A stretch of 64,000 nucleotides of DNA from Polyangiaceae bacterium (GTDB lineage: Bacteria > Myxococcota_A > Polyangia > Polyangiales > Polyangiaceae), in contig JADJYE010000030.1 of NCBI GenBank assembly GCA_016719945.1, positions 532,691-596,690 on the forward strand, in the 5' to 3' direction. The notes under the pieces were generated by a model. It was not told the origin of the DNA, ran no database searches, and saw nothing but the letters and a program-made list of their open reading frames with translations. The translations under genes were made by a program, and so were the position numbers. Every line of letters begins with the position of its first letter. Within the stretch, counting starts at the first letter, position 1. This document shows, piece after piece, positions 1-8,471 of this stretch.

Positions 1-331
1 CGCAGCACGTCTCTCCCGCAGGCCCACAGCGGACCTGGCTCTCGCAGACCGCAAGGCACGCGTCGAGGAAGCACTCCTCCCCGGTGTCGCAACACGCGCC
101 GTCGGCGCACACGATGCCAGAGGCGCAGCCGAAGCCGCCGCCGACGCCGTTGCCTCCGCCGCCCTCCGCCCCGCTGCCCCCGGCGCCGCCCGCGCTCGCG
201 CCCCCGGTCGTCGTCGTCGGGCCGCCCCCGTCGCCGCCTCCGCCCGATGAGATCGCCGTGTCATCGCCGCAGGAGCAGGCGGTGAGGCACGCGAGCGCGA
301 GGACGGCGGAGACTCCAGAGCGGACGGGCAT
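1..331 (-). CDS. Cys-rich lipoprotein, partial (N-terminus only)
   Basis: Minus-strand reading frame open from an ATG at 331 to the left edge of the window, so the C-terminus is missing. It begins with a basic start, a hydrophobic stretch and Cys residues near position 18 (ACSCGDD), as in a lipoprotein signal. A Gly/Thr/Ser/Ala-rich spacer of roughly 40 residues follows, then a cysteine-rich segment (CCDTGEECFLDACLAVC and more) that suggests a small disulphide-bonded extracellular module. This tether layout recurs in other lipoproteins of this window (16087, 57801). The function cannot be named from the part that is visible. Confidence 0.6.
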   Translation of the reverse strand, partial: MPVRSGVSAVLALACLTACSCGDDTAISSGGGGDGGGPTTTTGGASAGGAGGSGAEGGGGNGVGGGFGCASGIVCADGACCDTGEECFLDACLAVCESQVRCGPAGETCC

Positions 332-422
332 CGGCAGAGGTTAGCGCCGAGGGACGTCCCCCCGATCGGCAAAGGTGGAGCGCGCGACGCTCGGCGACGG
401 GCCTGCTAAAGCTCCCGCCGCC

Positions 423-3400
423 ATGGACTTCCCGGAAGAGCTCCCGATATCCGCGCGGGTGCGCGATATCGCGGAGGCGATCGAGCGCCACCCCGTCGTC
501 ATCGTGGCGGGCGAGACGGGCTCGGGCAAGACGACCCAGCTGCCGAAGATCTGCCTGGCGATGGGCCGCGGGCTCTCGGCGCGCATCGGCGTCACGCAGC
601 CGCGGCGCATCGCCGCGACCAGCGTCGCCGCGCGGGTCGCGAGCGAGCTCAAGGTCGAGCTCGGGCGCGAGGTCGGCTACCAGATCCGCTTCGCGAGCCG
701 CTTCGGTCCGGGGACCTACGTGAAGTTCATGACCGACGGCGTCCTGCTCGCGGAGACGCAAGGCGACCCGCTGCTGCGCGCGTACGACACCCTCGTGATC
801 GACGAGGCCCACGAGCGCAGCCTCAACATCGATTTCCTGCTCGGGTACACCAAGGGGCTCGTGGAGCGACGGCCCGACCTGCGGGTGATCGTCAGCTCGG
901 CCACGCTGGAGACCGATCGCTTCTCGGCCTTCTTCGGCGGCGCCCCCGTGATCGGCGTGACCGGGCGGACGTTCCCCGTCGAGACCTTCTACCGTCCTCC
1001 CACCGACGACGAGACCGACCTCGCGGAGCTCGTCGCCAACGTGGTCGAGGAGATCACCGAGCTCGACCGGCGCGAGGACATCCTCGTGTTCTTGCCGGGC
1101 GAGCGGGAGATCCGCGAGACGGCGTACGTGCTCGAGCAGCACGCGCTGCCGCACACGGTCGTGCTGCCGCTGTACGGTCGGCTCTCGCAGGCCGAGCAGG
1201 CCAAGGTGTTCACCCGCTTGCCGCAGCGCCGGGTCGTGCTCGCGACGAACGTCGCCGAGACGTCGCTCACCATCCCCGGCATCGTCTACGTGATCGACGC
1301 GGGCGTCGCGCGCATCAACCGCTACCAGCCGCGGTCCGGGATCACGACGCTGCACGTCGAGCCCATCTCGCGGGCGAGCGCCGAGCAGCGCAAGGGCCGC
1401 GCGGGCCGCACGCGCAGCGGCGTCTGCTTCCGCCTGTGCGACGAGAAGGACTTCGCGTCGCGCGCGCCCTACACCGACCCCGAGGTCCTGCGCGTCGGGC
1501 TCGCGGGCGCCATCCTGCAGATGAAGGCCCTCGGGCTCGGCGACATTCGCGAGTTTCCGTTCCTCGACCCGCCGCCGAAGCGGTCGATCGACGAGGGCGT
1601 GCGAGTGCTGGAGGAGCTCGGCGCGCTCGACGATGACGGGGCGCTCACCGACATCGGGCGCAAGCTCGCGCGCCTGCCCGTCGATCCTCGGATCGGGAGG
1701 ATGATCCTGGGCGGCGAGCAAGAGCGAGCGCTCGCGGAGATCCTCGTGATCGCGTCGGCCCTCGGCCTGCAGGACCCTCGAGAGCGGCCGCTCGCGGCGC
1801 AGCAGAGGGCAGACCAGGTGCACCGCCGCACCGCCGACGACCGCTCCGACTTCACGTCGCTGCTCAAGCTGTGGCGCGAGTTTCACGCGGACACGCGCGG
1901 AAAATCGCAGGCGCAGGTGCGCAAGCTGTGCCGAGACCGCTTCCTGTCCTACGTGAGGATGCGCGAGTGGCTCGACACGCACCAGCAGCTCGCCTCGATC
2001 GCGCGCGAGCTCGGCTTGACCCCCAACGAGGCGCCCGCCGACCTCGACGCGGTCCACCGGGCGATCCTCCCGGGATTGCTCAGCCGCGTGGCGATGTGGC
2101 ACGCCGAGAGCCGCACGTACCTGGGCGCTCGCCAGACGCGCTTCGTCCTGCACCCGTCTTCGCACCTGGCGAAGAAGCCTCCGTCCTGGGTGGTGGTCGC
2201 CGAGCTCGTGGAGACCTCCAAGCTCTTCGGGCGAACGGCGGCGGCGATCGACCCGAGCTGGCTGCTCGACGTCGCCGGCCCGCTGCTGAGGCGCAGCTAC
2301 GGGGAGCCGCACTTCGCGGCACGCAGCGCGCAGGTGATGGCCAAGGAGCACGTCACGCTGTACGGCCTGCCGATCTCCAAGGACCGGCAGGTGCACCTGG
2401 GGCCGATCGATCCAGCCGCCGCGCGCAGGGTGTTCATCGTCCACGGCCTGGTGCGAGGCGAGTACGCGCCGTCCCCCGCGCCGCCCTTCCTCGAGCACAA
2501 CCGCGCCGTGCTCGAGCAGGCCAAGCGGCTCCAGGATCGCGCGCGCCGGGGCGACGTCATCGCCGACGAGGACGCCCTCGCCGTCTTCTTCGAGCAGCGC
2601 ATCCCGGACGAGGTGTTCTCTGGAAAGACGCTCGAGGCGTTCCGCGAGAGGGTCGAGCCGAGCGAGCCGAACAGGCTCTTCCTGTCGATCTCCGACGTTG
2701 TCGCGGGCGACGTCGAGCTCGACCCAGCGGCCTACCCGGACGAGCTCATCGTCGACGGCGCGCGCCTTCCCCTGTCGTACCGCTTCGAGCCGAGCGAGGA
2801 CGATGACGGCGTCACCGTCAGCGTGCCCATCGAGGTGCTCCCCCAGCTCGAGCCCGAGCTGTGGGACGCGATCATCCCCGCGTACCACCGCCAGAAGATC
2901 TCAGGGCTCGTGTACGGGCTCCCGAGGTCGCTGCAGCGCAGCATCGGAGCGGACGCCGCCCTGATCGAGGCGCTCGCCGCGCGGGTCCGGCCGCTCGAGG
3001 GGCCGTACCTCGCGGGGCTCTCCGAGGCGATCTTCCAGGCGAGCGGCGTCCACGTTCCGCCTGGCGCGTTTCGCAAGGACGAGCTGCCCCCCTACCTGTC
3101 CTTCCACTTCAAGATCGTCGATCGCGGGCGCGTCGTGGCGTCCGGCCGCGATCTCGCCGATCTCAAGCTGCGAGAGGGCGCGCGGGCGAGCGAGGCGTTC
3201 GCCCAGCTGGCCCTCGCCGCTTACGAGCAGGAGGGCCTCACGTCGTTCCCCGCGAGCGGGCTCGCGGACCACGTCGTCGTGATCGGCCCGGGCGGTCCGC
3301 TGCGCGCGTTCCCCGGGCTCACCCCGTCGTCGCATGGCGTCGACCTGCGGGTCTTTCCGTCGCGGAGGGAGGCGTCGCGCGCCACGCGCGAGGGGGTCCT

Positions 3401-4094
3401 GCGGCTCGCGCTCACGTCCCTCGGGACGACGCTCGAGGGCCTCGAGAAGCAGGTCCCGGCGGGGGTCGCGGCGAGCGGTCTCGCCGACGTGGGCAAGCCG
3501 AGGCGGCAGCTCGCGTTGCGCGCGCTCGACGAGGCGTTCGAGCTCGGCGACCCGCAGCGGCTCCCGCGGGACAAGGGCGCCTTCGACGCGCGCGTGGTGG
3601 CGGGCGCTGCGCGGCTCAAGGCTGGGCTCGCGGAGCTCGGGCGGCTCGCGGCGGACATCGCGCTGGAGCTCGACGCCGCGCGAGACGCGCTCCTCGCGAT
3701 GAAGGGCAAGCCTGGGGCCCCGCGCGCCGCGCTCGAGGACGTGCGCGTACAGCTCGAGTACCTCGTCACTCCGGCGCTGCTGACCGTCGCGCCGCGCTCC
3801 GTCCTCCGGGCCGTGCCGACCTACCTGCGCGCGATCCGCGTCAGGCTCGAGCGCCTCCCCAACGGCCCCCAGAAGGACGCGTCGAAGGCCGAGGGGGTCA
3901 CGCCCCTGTGGAGCAGCTTCATCAAGCGCAGGGCCGAGCTGGCGGCGCGAGGCGTGCCGGAGCACGAGCTCGACGCCTTCCGTTGGATGCTCGAGGAGCT
4001 GCGCGTCTCGGTCTTCGCGCCCGAGCTCGGCCCGACGGTGCCAGTCTCCCGCGAGAGGCTCGCGCGCGAATGGGAGCGCCTCACAGGCGCGTGA
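423..4094 (+). CDS. hrpA: ATP-dependent RNA helicase HrpA (DEAH box)
   Basis: Large DEAH-box RNA helicase of the HrpA family, thought to act in the cytoplasm on RNA and stalled ribosomes. Motif I GETGSGKTT lies at residues 30-38, DEAH at 127-130, SAT near 159, and motif VI QRKGRAGR at 322-329. The helicase-associated and OB-like regions follow, and the C-terminal half matches the long HrpA tail (DUF3418 type). About 1223 residues is close to the usual 1300. I chose the ATG at 423 over an in-frame GTG at 375 because the helicase N-terminus begins right there. The gene converges on the YbjN-like gene. The last codons (RLTGA-stop) lie in a short direct repeat. Confidence 0.95.
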   Translation: MDFPEELPISARVRDIAEAIERHPVVIVAGETGSGKTTQLPKICLAMGRGLSARIGVTQPRRIAATSVAARVASELKVELGREVGYQIRFASRFGPGTYVKFMTDGVLLAETQGDPLLRAYDTLVIDEAHERSLNIDFLLGYTKGLVERRPDLRVIVSSATLETDRFSAFFGGAPVIGVTGRTFPVETFYRPPTDDETDLAELVANVVEEITELDRREDILVFLPGEREIRETAYVLEQHALPHTVVLPLYGRLSQAEQAKVFTRLPQRRVVLATNVAETSLTIPGIVYVIDAGVARINRYQPRSGITTLHVEPISRASAEQRKGRAGRTRSGVCFRLCDEKDFASRAPYTDPEVLRVGLAGAILQMKALGLGDIREFPFLDPPPKRSIDEGVRVLEELGALDDDGALTDIGRKLARLPVDPRIGRMILGGEQERALAEILVIASALGLQDPRERPLAAQQRADQVHRRTADDRSDFTSLLKLWREFHADTRGKSQAQVRKLCRDRFLSYVRMREWLDTHQQLASIARELGLTPNEAPADLDAVHRAILPGLLSRVAMWHAESRTYLGARQTRFVLHPSSHLAKKPPSWVVVAELVETSKLFGRTAAAIDPSWLLDVAGPLLRRSYGEPHFAARSAQVMAKEHVTLYGLPISKDRQVHLGPIDPAAARRVFIVHGLVRGEYAPSPAPPFLEHNRAVLEQAKRLQDRARRGDVIADEDALAVFFEQRIPDEVFSGKTLEAFRERVEPSEPNRLFLSISDVVAGDVELDPAAYPDELIVDGARLPLSYRFEPSEDDDGVTVSVPIEVLPQLEPELWDAIIPAYHRQKISGLVYGLPRSLQRSIGADAALIEALAARVRPLEGPYLAGLSEAIFQASGVHVPPGAFRKDELPPYLSFHFKIVDRGRVVASGRDLADLKLREGARASEAFAQLALAAYEQEGLTSFPASGLADHVVVIGPGGPLRAFPGLTPSSHGVDLRVFPSRREASRATREGVLRLALTSLGTTLEGLEKQVPAGVAASGLADVGKPRRQLALRALDEAFELGDPQRLPRDKGAFDARVVAGAARLKAGLAELGRLAADIALELDAARDALLAMKGKPGAPRAALEDVRVQLEYLVTPALLTVAPRSVLRAVPTYLRAIRVRLERLPNGPQKDASKAEGVTPLWSSFIKRRAELAARGVPEHELDAFRWMLEELRVSVFAPELGPTVPVSRERLAREWERLTGA

Positions 4095-4126
4095 ATGGGC
4101 GACCCGAGCGCCTCACAGGCGCGTGA
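4074..4126. repeat. 21-bp direct repeat with hairpin, across the hrpA stop
   Basis: The 21-base sequence beginning GAGCGCCTCACAGGCGCG occurs at 4074-4094 and again at 4106-4126 (period 32). Each copy contains a small inverted repeat, GCGCCT-CAC-AGGCGC. The first copy encodes the end of hrpA including its stop; the second lies in the short gap to the convergent gene. The two hairpins could act as a bidirectional transcription stop, but there is no T-tract. Confidence 0.6.
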
Positions 4127-4138
4127 GCCGGCGAGGCG

Positions 4139-4852
4139 TCAGGCCTCGACCTGCTCGATCGCCTCGCGCGGCGTCAGGTGCCCACGGAGCACCGAGAGGA
4201 TGGCGTCGTCATAGACCTCGCTCACGTCTCGAATGCCGGTCACCAGGTTGACGACGAGCTGCGGGGCCAGGGCCGTGCCCTTGAAGTCGAGGAAGTTCTT
4301 GAGGCGCACGAAGCCGTTGTCGGCGTCGATCTCGTACGCGCCCACCAGCAGGCCGTGGTTCACGCGGCCGATGACCTCGACCATCGCGCCCATCCGCTCG
4401 GCGGCCGCGCGCTCGCGGAAGACGAGGTAGGTGACGATCTGGTGGCCATCGATGAGCTGGGCGACGAGCTCGAAGTGCTCCTCGGCGGGGACCTCGAGGT
4501 CCCACTGGACCACGTCCCCCTGCTCGAGCCGCGTGAGGCCGAGGCCGAGGCTCGCGAGGACGTCCTCGACGATGTCGTGCGGGCCGGCCGAGCGAGGGGC
4601 GCGCTTCGACGGCGCGCGCTTGGCCGCCGCAGCCTTCTTCGGCGCCTTCCCCTTCTTGGCGGCCCCGCTCGCAGCGGGCTTCGCCTTCGCAGCGGGCTTC
4701 GCCTTCGAAGCGGGCTTCGCCTTCGCAGCAGGCTTCGCCTTCGCAGCGGGCTTCGCCTTCGCCGCAGGCTTCGGCTTGGCGGGGGCAGCCGCCTGCTTCG
4801 CGCCGCTTCGTTGGGGGGGGGCCTTGGGCTGACGTCGAGTGGTCTTGGGCAT
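4139..4852 (-). CDS. YbjN-domain protein with Lys/Ala/Pro-rich N-terminal tail
   Basis: 237-residue protein in two parts. Residues 1 to about 90 are extremely basic, with tandem AKAKPA-type repeats like those of histone H1-like and AlgP-type proteins, which suggests nucleic-acid or polyanion binding. Residues about 95-237 form a compact alpha/beta domain resembling the YbjN/T3SS-chaperone-like fold (segments around LVFRERAAAERM, VNHGLLVGAYEID and GFVRLKNFLDF). YbjN domains are often linked to chaperone-like or regulatory roles. A basic tail fused to YbjN is unusual. The YbjN call is from pattern memory; the repeat tail is seen directly. The gene converges on hrpA and lies 12 bp from the end of the CAP lipoprotein gene. 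Confidence 0.7.
   Translation of the reverse strand: MPKTTRRQPKAPPQRSGAKQAAAPAKPKPAAKAKPAAKAKPAAKAKPASKAKPAAKAKPAASGAAKKGKAPKKAAAAKRAPSKRAPRSAGPHDIVEDVLASLGLGLTRLEQGDVVQWDLEVPAEEHFELVAQLIDGHQIVTYLVFRERAAAERMGAMVEVIGRVNHGLLVGAYEIDADNGFVRLKNFLDFKGTALAPQLVVNLVTGIRDVSEVYDDAILSVLRGHLTPREAIEQVEA
4664..4785. repeat. 18-bp tandem coding repeat (AKAKPA units)
   Basis: About six imperfect copies of an 18-base unit (GCAGCGGGCTTCGCCTTC and variants) encode the Lys/Ala/Pro tail of the YbjN-like protein. Repeats of this kind can change copy number by slippage and so alter tail length. Confidence 0.75.
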
Positions 4853-4864
4853 CGAGCTGTTCCT

Positions 4865-5766
4865 TCAGGGTCCGACGAGGACCAGGATCTTGACCGCAGG
4901 GCGACCTTTGTCGTCCTTCGCGGGGGCGGCTCCCACACCGAGCGTCAGGGAGCTCTTGTCGAGCGTGACGGCCGAGGGCTCGTACTCGCTGGCGGCGATC
5001 ACGCGCTGGCCCGACACGATGACCGTGAGGCCGGCGCCTCGGTCTCTCACCTCGCCCAGCACCTTAGCGCCGATCGCGTCGAGCGCCGAGCGATCCATCG
5101 AGTCGTCGACGAGCTTCACGTACTTGTCGGCCAGCTCGCCGAGCACGGCGCTCACCACCGGGGGCGGCTTGCCGCGAGCGCCGCGGCTCTTCGTGATCTT
5201 CTGGAGCACGAGCAGCTTCGCCTGCTCGGGGCTCTCCTGTGAGACGGTCCGCGCGAAGACCTGCACGAACAGCATCATGTTGGGGTCCTCGAGGCCGCCC
5301 TTCACGATGCCGACCCCCACGTGCGTGACGTCTTCGGACATCAGGTTCTCGAAGTGACCCTTGCTCTTCATCAGGCTCTGCTGCGCGAGCTCCACGTTGA
5401 CGGCCTCGGCGAGGTTCTCGCGCGCCACCGCGATCGAGAGCCCGGCTGCCGCCAGGCGATCGTCGAGCGAGCCCGTCGTCGGCGAGTCGTGGGCGAAGAA
5501 GCGGTGGTCGCGCATGTCCGCCGCGTGCGCCCGCGCCACGTCCGCCAGTCGCTCGTCGTAGACCAGCGGGGGTTTGCCGTTCGCCGCGCGATCACGGTTC
5601 ACGAGCGCGAGCATGCCCCGCTCCAGGGCGGCGATCTCGGGAGTGGCCGGGACCTTGGGCGGGGGCGCGACGCGGACCTCTTCGGCGCAAGCCGACAGCG
5701 GCGCCGCGGCAGCGGCCGCGAGGCCAAGAGCAGTGCGCGTCGGGTGGGAGGGAGCAACGCGCTCAT
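4865..5766 (-). CDS. CAP/SCP-domain lipoprotein (one frameshift)
   Basis: Secreted CAP-superfamily (SCP/PR1) protein. The domain shows VNRDRAANGKPPLVYDERL, ARAHAADMRDHRFFAHDSP, ARENLAEA and THVGVGIVKG, with the His and Glu positions typical of the CAP cavity. The 3' frame is open from 5614, but the expected signal sits in two frames: an ATG at 5766 gives MSALLPPTRRALLLA, then the frame must shift near 5715-5725 to reach AAAAAAPLSACAEEV, a good lipobox (LSAC). The total length is one base short of a multiple of three, so one base appears to be missing. The ATG overlaps the stop of the upstream kinase gene by 4 nt, so the two are probably co-transcribed. Role unknown; bacterial CAP proteins are cell-surface proteins. 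Confidence 0.8.
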
Positions 5767-6776
5767 CCCTTCGGCCGCGGGACGCCCGCGGGGGCCGGGA
5801 GCGCCGTGCCCCGCAGGCTCGCCACCTCGACGTCGATGTCGACGTCGATCTCGACCTCCCACGGCTCGGGCTGAGGCGCAGCGCCGACGCGGCTAGGGAC
5901 CGGGATCTCCGCGATCGAGCGCAGCGACGACCACATCTTGCCGACGCTCGCGAAGCGGTCCGCGGGCTCGATGGCGAGCGCCTTCTCGACCCACTCGTTC
6001 ATCGACGCCGGAAGATCGGCGCGGCGCTCGCTGATGCGCGGCCGAGGGCCGCGCGTGACGGCGATCAGGAACCTGTCGAGCGGCTGCTTCGGATCGAACG
6101 GCGGCGCTCCCGTGAGCGAGCGGTAGACGACCGTCGCCAGCGAATAGACGTCGATCCGCCGGTCGGCCTCCTTCGCGCGACCGCGCCAGATCTCGGGCGC
6201 GATGTAAGCCGGGGAGCCGGCGATCATGCCCTCCTGGGTGAGGGCCGTGGCGTTGAGGTCCTTCGCGAGCCCGAAGTCGAGCAGCCGCACGCCGCCGCGG
6301 GTCATCGTGTCGAGGACGAAGATGTTCCCGGGCTTGATGTCGCGGTGGATGATGCCGAGGTCATGTGCGGTGTCGAGCGTCTCGGCGATCGGCGTGAGCA
6401 GGGTGACGATGCGGCGGACATCGATCGCCGCACCGAAGCGCTCGAGCTCGTGCAGATACGCCTCGAGGTCGCGCCCCGCGAGCAGCTCCATCACGATGTA
6501 CAGCTCACCTTGCTTCGCGCGGTTGAACGCGAAGATCTGGGTCGCGCTCGTACCGGAGAGCGCGCCCATCGCCCTCGCCTCGCGGTGCATGCGCGTCTTG
6601 AACGCCGGATCCTCGGCGAGCTCGGCGTTGAGGCACTTCACCGCGACCCGCGAGCCGAGCATCTCGTCGGTCGCCGCGTAGACCACGCCGTGCCCCCCTT
6701 TGCCGAGCAACCCGGTCACCCGGTAGCGATCGTCGATGCTGTCGCCGACCGAGTAGCCGCGCGATGGAGCTGCCAT
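5763..6776 (-). CDS. Ser/Thr protein kinase (Hanks type)
   Basis: 337-residue eukaryote-like kinase. Glycine loop GKGGHG at 25-30, catalytic Lys47, HRDIKPGN with Asp145, DFG at 166-168, then GSPAYIAPE and the DVYSL segment: every key residue of an active RD kinase is present. It has no transmembrane helix, so it is cytosolic, with a short acidic tail (EVEIDVDIDVEV) and a Pro-rich end. The ATG at 6776 places the kinase domain right at the N-terminus; longer in-frame extensions read as low-complexity Arg/Ser and are rejected. It overlaps the CAP lipoprotein gene by 4 nt, which suggests one transcription unit. Substrates are not evident. Confidence 0.92.
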   Translation of the reverse strand: MAAPSRGYSVGDSIDDRYRVTGLLGKGGHGVVYAATDEMLGSRVAVKCLNAELAEDPAFKTRMHREARAMGALSGTSATQIFAFNRAKQGELYIVMELLAGRDLEAYLHELERFGAAIDVRRIVTLLTPIAETLDTAHDLGIIHRDIKPGNIFVLDTMTRGGVRLLDFGLAKDLNATALTQEGMIAGSPAYIAPEIWRGRAKEADRRIDVYSLATVVYRSLTGAPPFDPKQPLDRFLIAVTRGPRPRISERRADLPASMNEWVEKALAIEPADRFASVGKMWSSLRSIAEIPVPSRVGAAPQPEPWEVEIDVDIDVEVASLRGTALPAPAGVPRPKG

Positions 6777-6852
6777 GGCGCGCAGCGTATCGCGCCGAGG
6801 GGCGGCGATCGAGTTGTCGGCGGCGAGCCCAGTCCGTCGAACGGTCAGGCGT

Positions 6853-8385
6853 TCAGCGCCCGAGCTCGCCCCACTCGGTCGTGTAGAGCGGGACCAGCTT
6901 CTGCTCGTTGAGGCGGTTGATCGGGCCCTCGACGCGAGAGATGTCCTTGGGGAACCGGAACGCGTCCACGAGGGCGCGGTCGTCGAGGAAGCGCAGCGAG
7001 CCCTCCGGGACGACGAGCCGCTCGGGGCGCTGGAGGCTCGGCCCCCCCGCCAAGACGAAGCCCCACTCACCGAAGCTCGGGACGTACGCGTGGTACGGCT
7101 CGGCCGAGAACCCCGCGGACTCGATGGTCGCGACGATGCTCCAGAACGAGCGCCGCGCGAACCCCGGCGAGGTCGCCTGGATCGCCGCCACGCCCCGGAC
7201 CCCGAGCCGCTGGCGCAGCAGCGTGTAGAAGGCGTCGGTGTAGAGCTTGCCGACCGAGTAGTTGCCGGGGTCTGGGAAATCGACGATCGCGACGTCGTAG
7301 GAGAGCGTGTCGGCCTCGTCGAGGAAGCGGAAGGCGTCCTCGTTGGTGATGTGGACGCGCGGGTCCTTCAGCGAGCCGCCGTTGATCCCCGTCCCCAGGG
7401 GGTGATCGCGGAACAGATCGGTCATCGCCGAGTCGAGGTCGATCAGGTCGATGCGCTCGATCGAGGGGTACCTGAGGAGCTCTCGCACGGCGAGCCCGTC
7501 TCCGCCGCCCAGCACCAGCGCGCGCACCGGGCCGCGCCCGTACGCCGCGACGGCAGGGTGTACCAGCGCCTCGTGGTACCGATACTCGTCGTCCGAGCTG
7601 AACTGGAGGTTTCCGTTGAGGAACAGCCGCGTCGTCTTGGGGGTCTGGGTGACGACGATGCGCTGGTAGGGAGACTGCGCGACGTAGACGATCGGCGCGC
7701 CGAAGTAGATCGTCTCCGAGCTCTTGATCAAGCTGCCCAGCCAGACGCCGACGAACGCGAGGCAGCCGAGCACGAGCCCCGCCATCACGCGCAGCCGCAG
7801 CTTCGTCGCGGAGGGGAGGGGAAACAGGAACGTGCCGATCAGGGCCACGACCGCGTTCAGCCCGCCGAAGAAGAGGCTCGTCTGGTGGATCCCGAGGCGG
7901 GGCAGGAAGACGGCCGGGAAGAGCACGCTCGCGACGAGCGCGCCGATGTAGTCGAGCGTCAAGACGCGCGCGACGAGGTCCTTCAGCTCCAGGTTGAACT
8001 TGAGCAAGCGCAGGAGGATGGGGATCTCCAGGCCGACGAGCGTGCCGATGATCGTGACCAGCGCGTACAGCGCGAGCCGGAACGCCCCGTACACCGCGTA
8101 CACCCGGAACAGGATCGGCGCGCACAGGCCGCCCGCGAGCGCGAGGCCCAGCTCGATCTCGACGAAGCGAACGAGCAGGTCTCGGTCGAGCAGCTTCGAC
8201 AGGTACGAGCCGATCCCCATCGCGAACAGGTAGAGCCCGATGACGAAGCTGAACTGCGCGACGCTGTCGCCGAGGACGTAGCTCGCCAGGGTCGCGCAGA
8301 CGAGCTGGTAGACCAGCCCGCTCGTCGCGATGATGAAGACCGACGCGAGCAGCGCAGGCGACGCGAGCCCTTTCGCTTCGGTCAT
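6853..8385 (-). CDS. speE: Membrane-anchored spermidine synthase-like aminopropyltransferase
   Basis: 510-residue protein with six to seven hydrophobic segments in residues 10-220, followed by a spermidine-synthase-type domain. The domain shows YQRI (240-243), NGNLQFSSDDEYRYHE (257-272), the S-adenosyl-binding GGGDG (293-297) and the catalytic-region VDFPDP near 372. Proteins with this layout transfer an aminopropyl or related group from decarboxylated SAM to an amine; the membrane part suggests a membrane-near acceptor. It is divergent from the DUF4178 gene at 8472, an association seen elsewhere in bacteria. No speD lies nearby, so a role in bulk polyamine synthesis is uncertain. Confidence 0.88.
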   Translation of the reverse strand: MTEAKGLASPALLASVFIIATSGLVYQLVCATLASYVLGDSVAQFSFVIGLYLFAMGIGSYLSKLLDRDLLVRFVEIELGLALAGGLCAPILFRVYAVYGAFRLALYALVTIIGTLVGLEIPILLRLLKFNLELKDLVARVLTLDYIGALVASVLFPAVFLPRLGIHQTSLFFGGLNAVVALIGTFLFPLPSATKLRLRVMAGLVLGCLAFVGVWLGSLIKSSETIYFGAPIVYVAQSPYQRIVVTQTPKTTRLFLNGNLQFSSDDEYRYHEALVHPAVAAYGRGPVRALVLGGGDGLAVRELLRYPSIERIDLIDLDSAMTDLFRDHPLGTGINGGSLKDPRVHITNEDAFRFLDEADTLSYDVAIVDFPDPGNYSVGKLYTDAFYTLLRQRLGVRGVAAIQATSPGFARRSFWSIVATIESAGFSAEPYHAYVPSFGEWGFVLAGGPSLQRPERLVVPEGSLRFLDDRALVDAFRFPKDISRVEGPINRLNEQKLVPLYTTEWGELGR

Positions 8386-8471
8386 CCCCGCTGACGTCTA
8401 GCAAATCCTCGCCCTCGAGGGGGCCTCCGTGAGCCTCACCGCCGGGCGGCTTCCGTTGTAGGCTTCGCGGC

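Noticed and set aside
261..2888. An 875-codon minus-strand open frame opposite hrpA
   Set aside because: It has no recognisable motif and an Arg/Leu/Val-rich composition; hrpA on the plus strand has all helicase motifs.
5599..5862. A minus-strand 87-codon frame starting with an Arg-rich low-complexity region
   Set aside because: Only its middle (MSALLPPTRRALLLA) is used, as the displaced signal peptide of the CAP lipoprotein; the rest is shadow.
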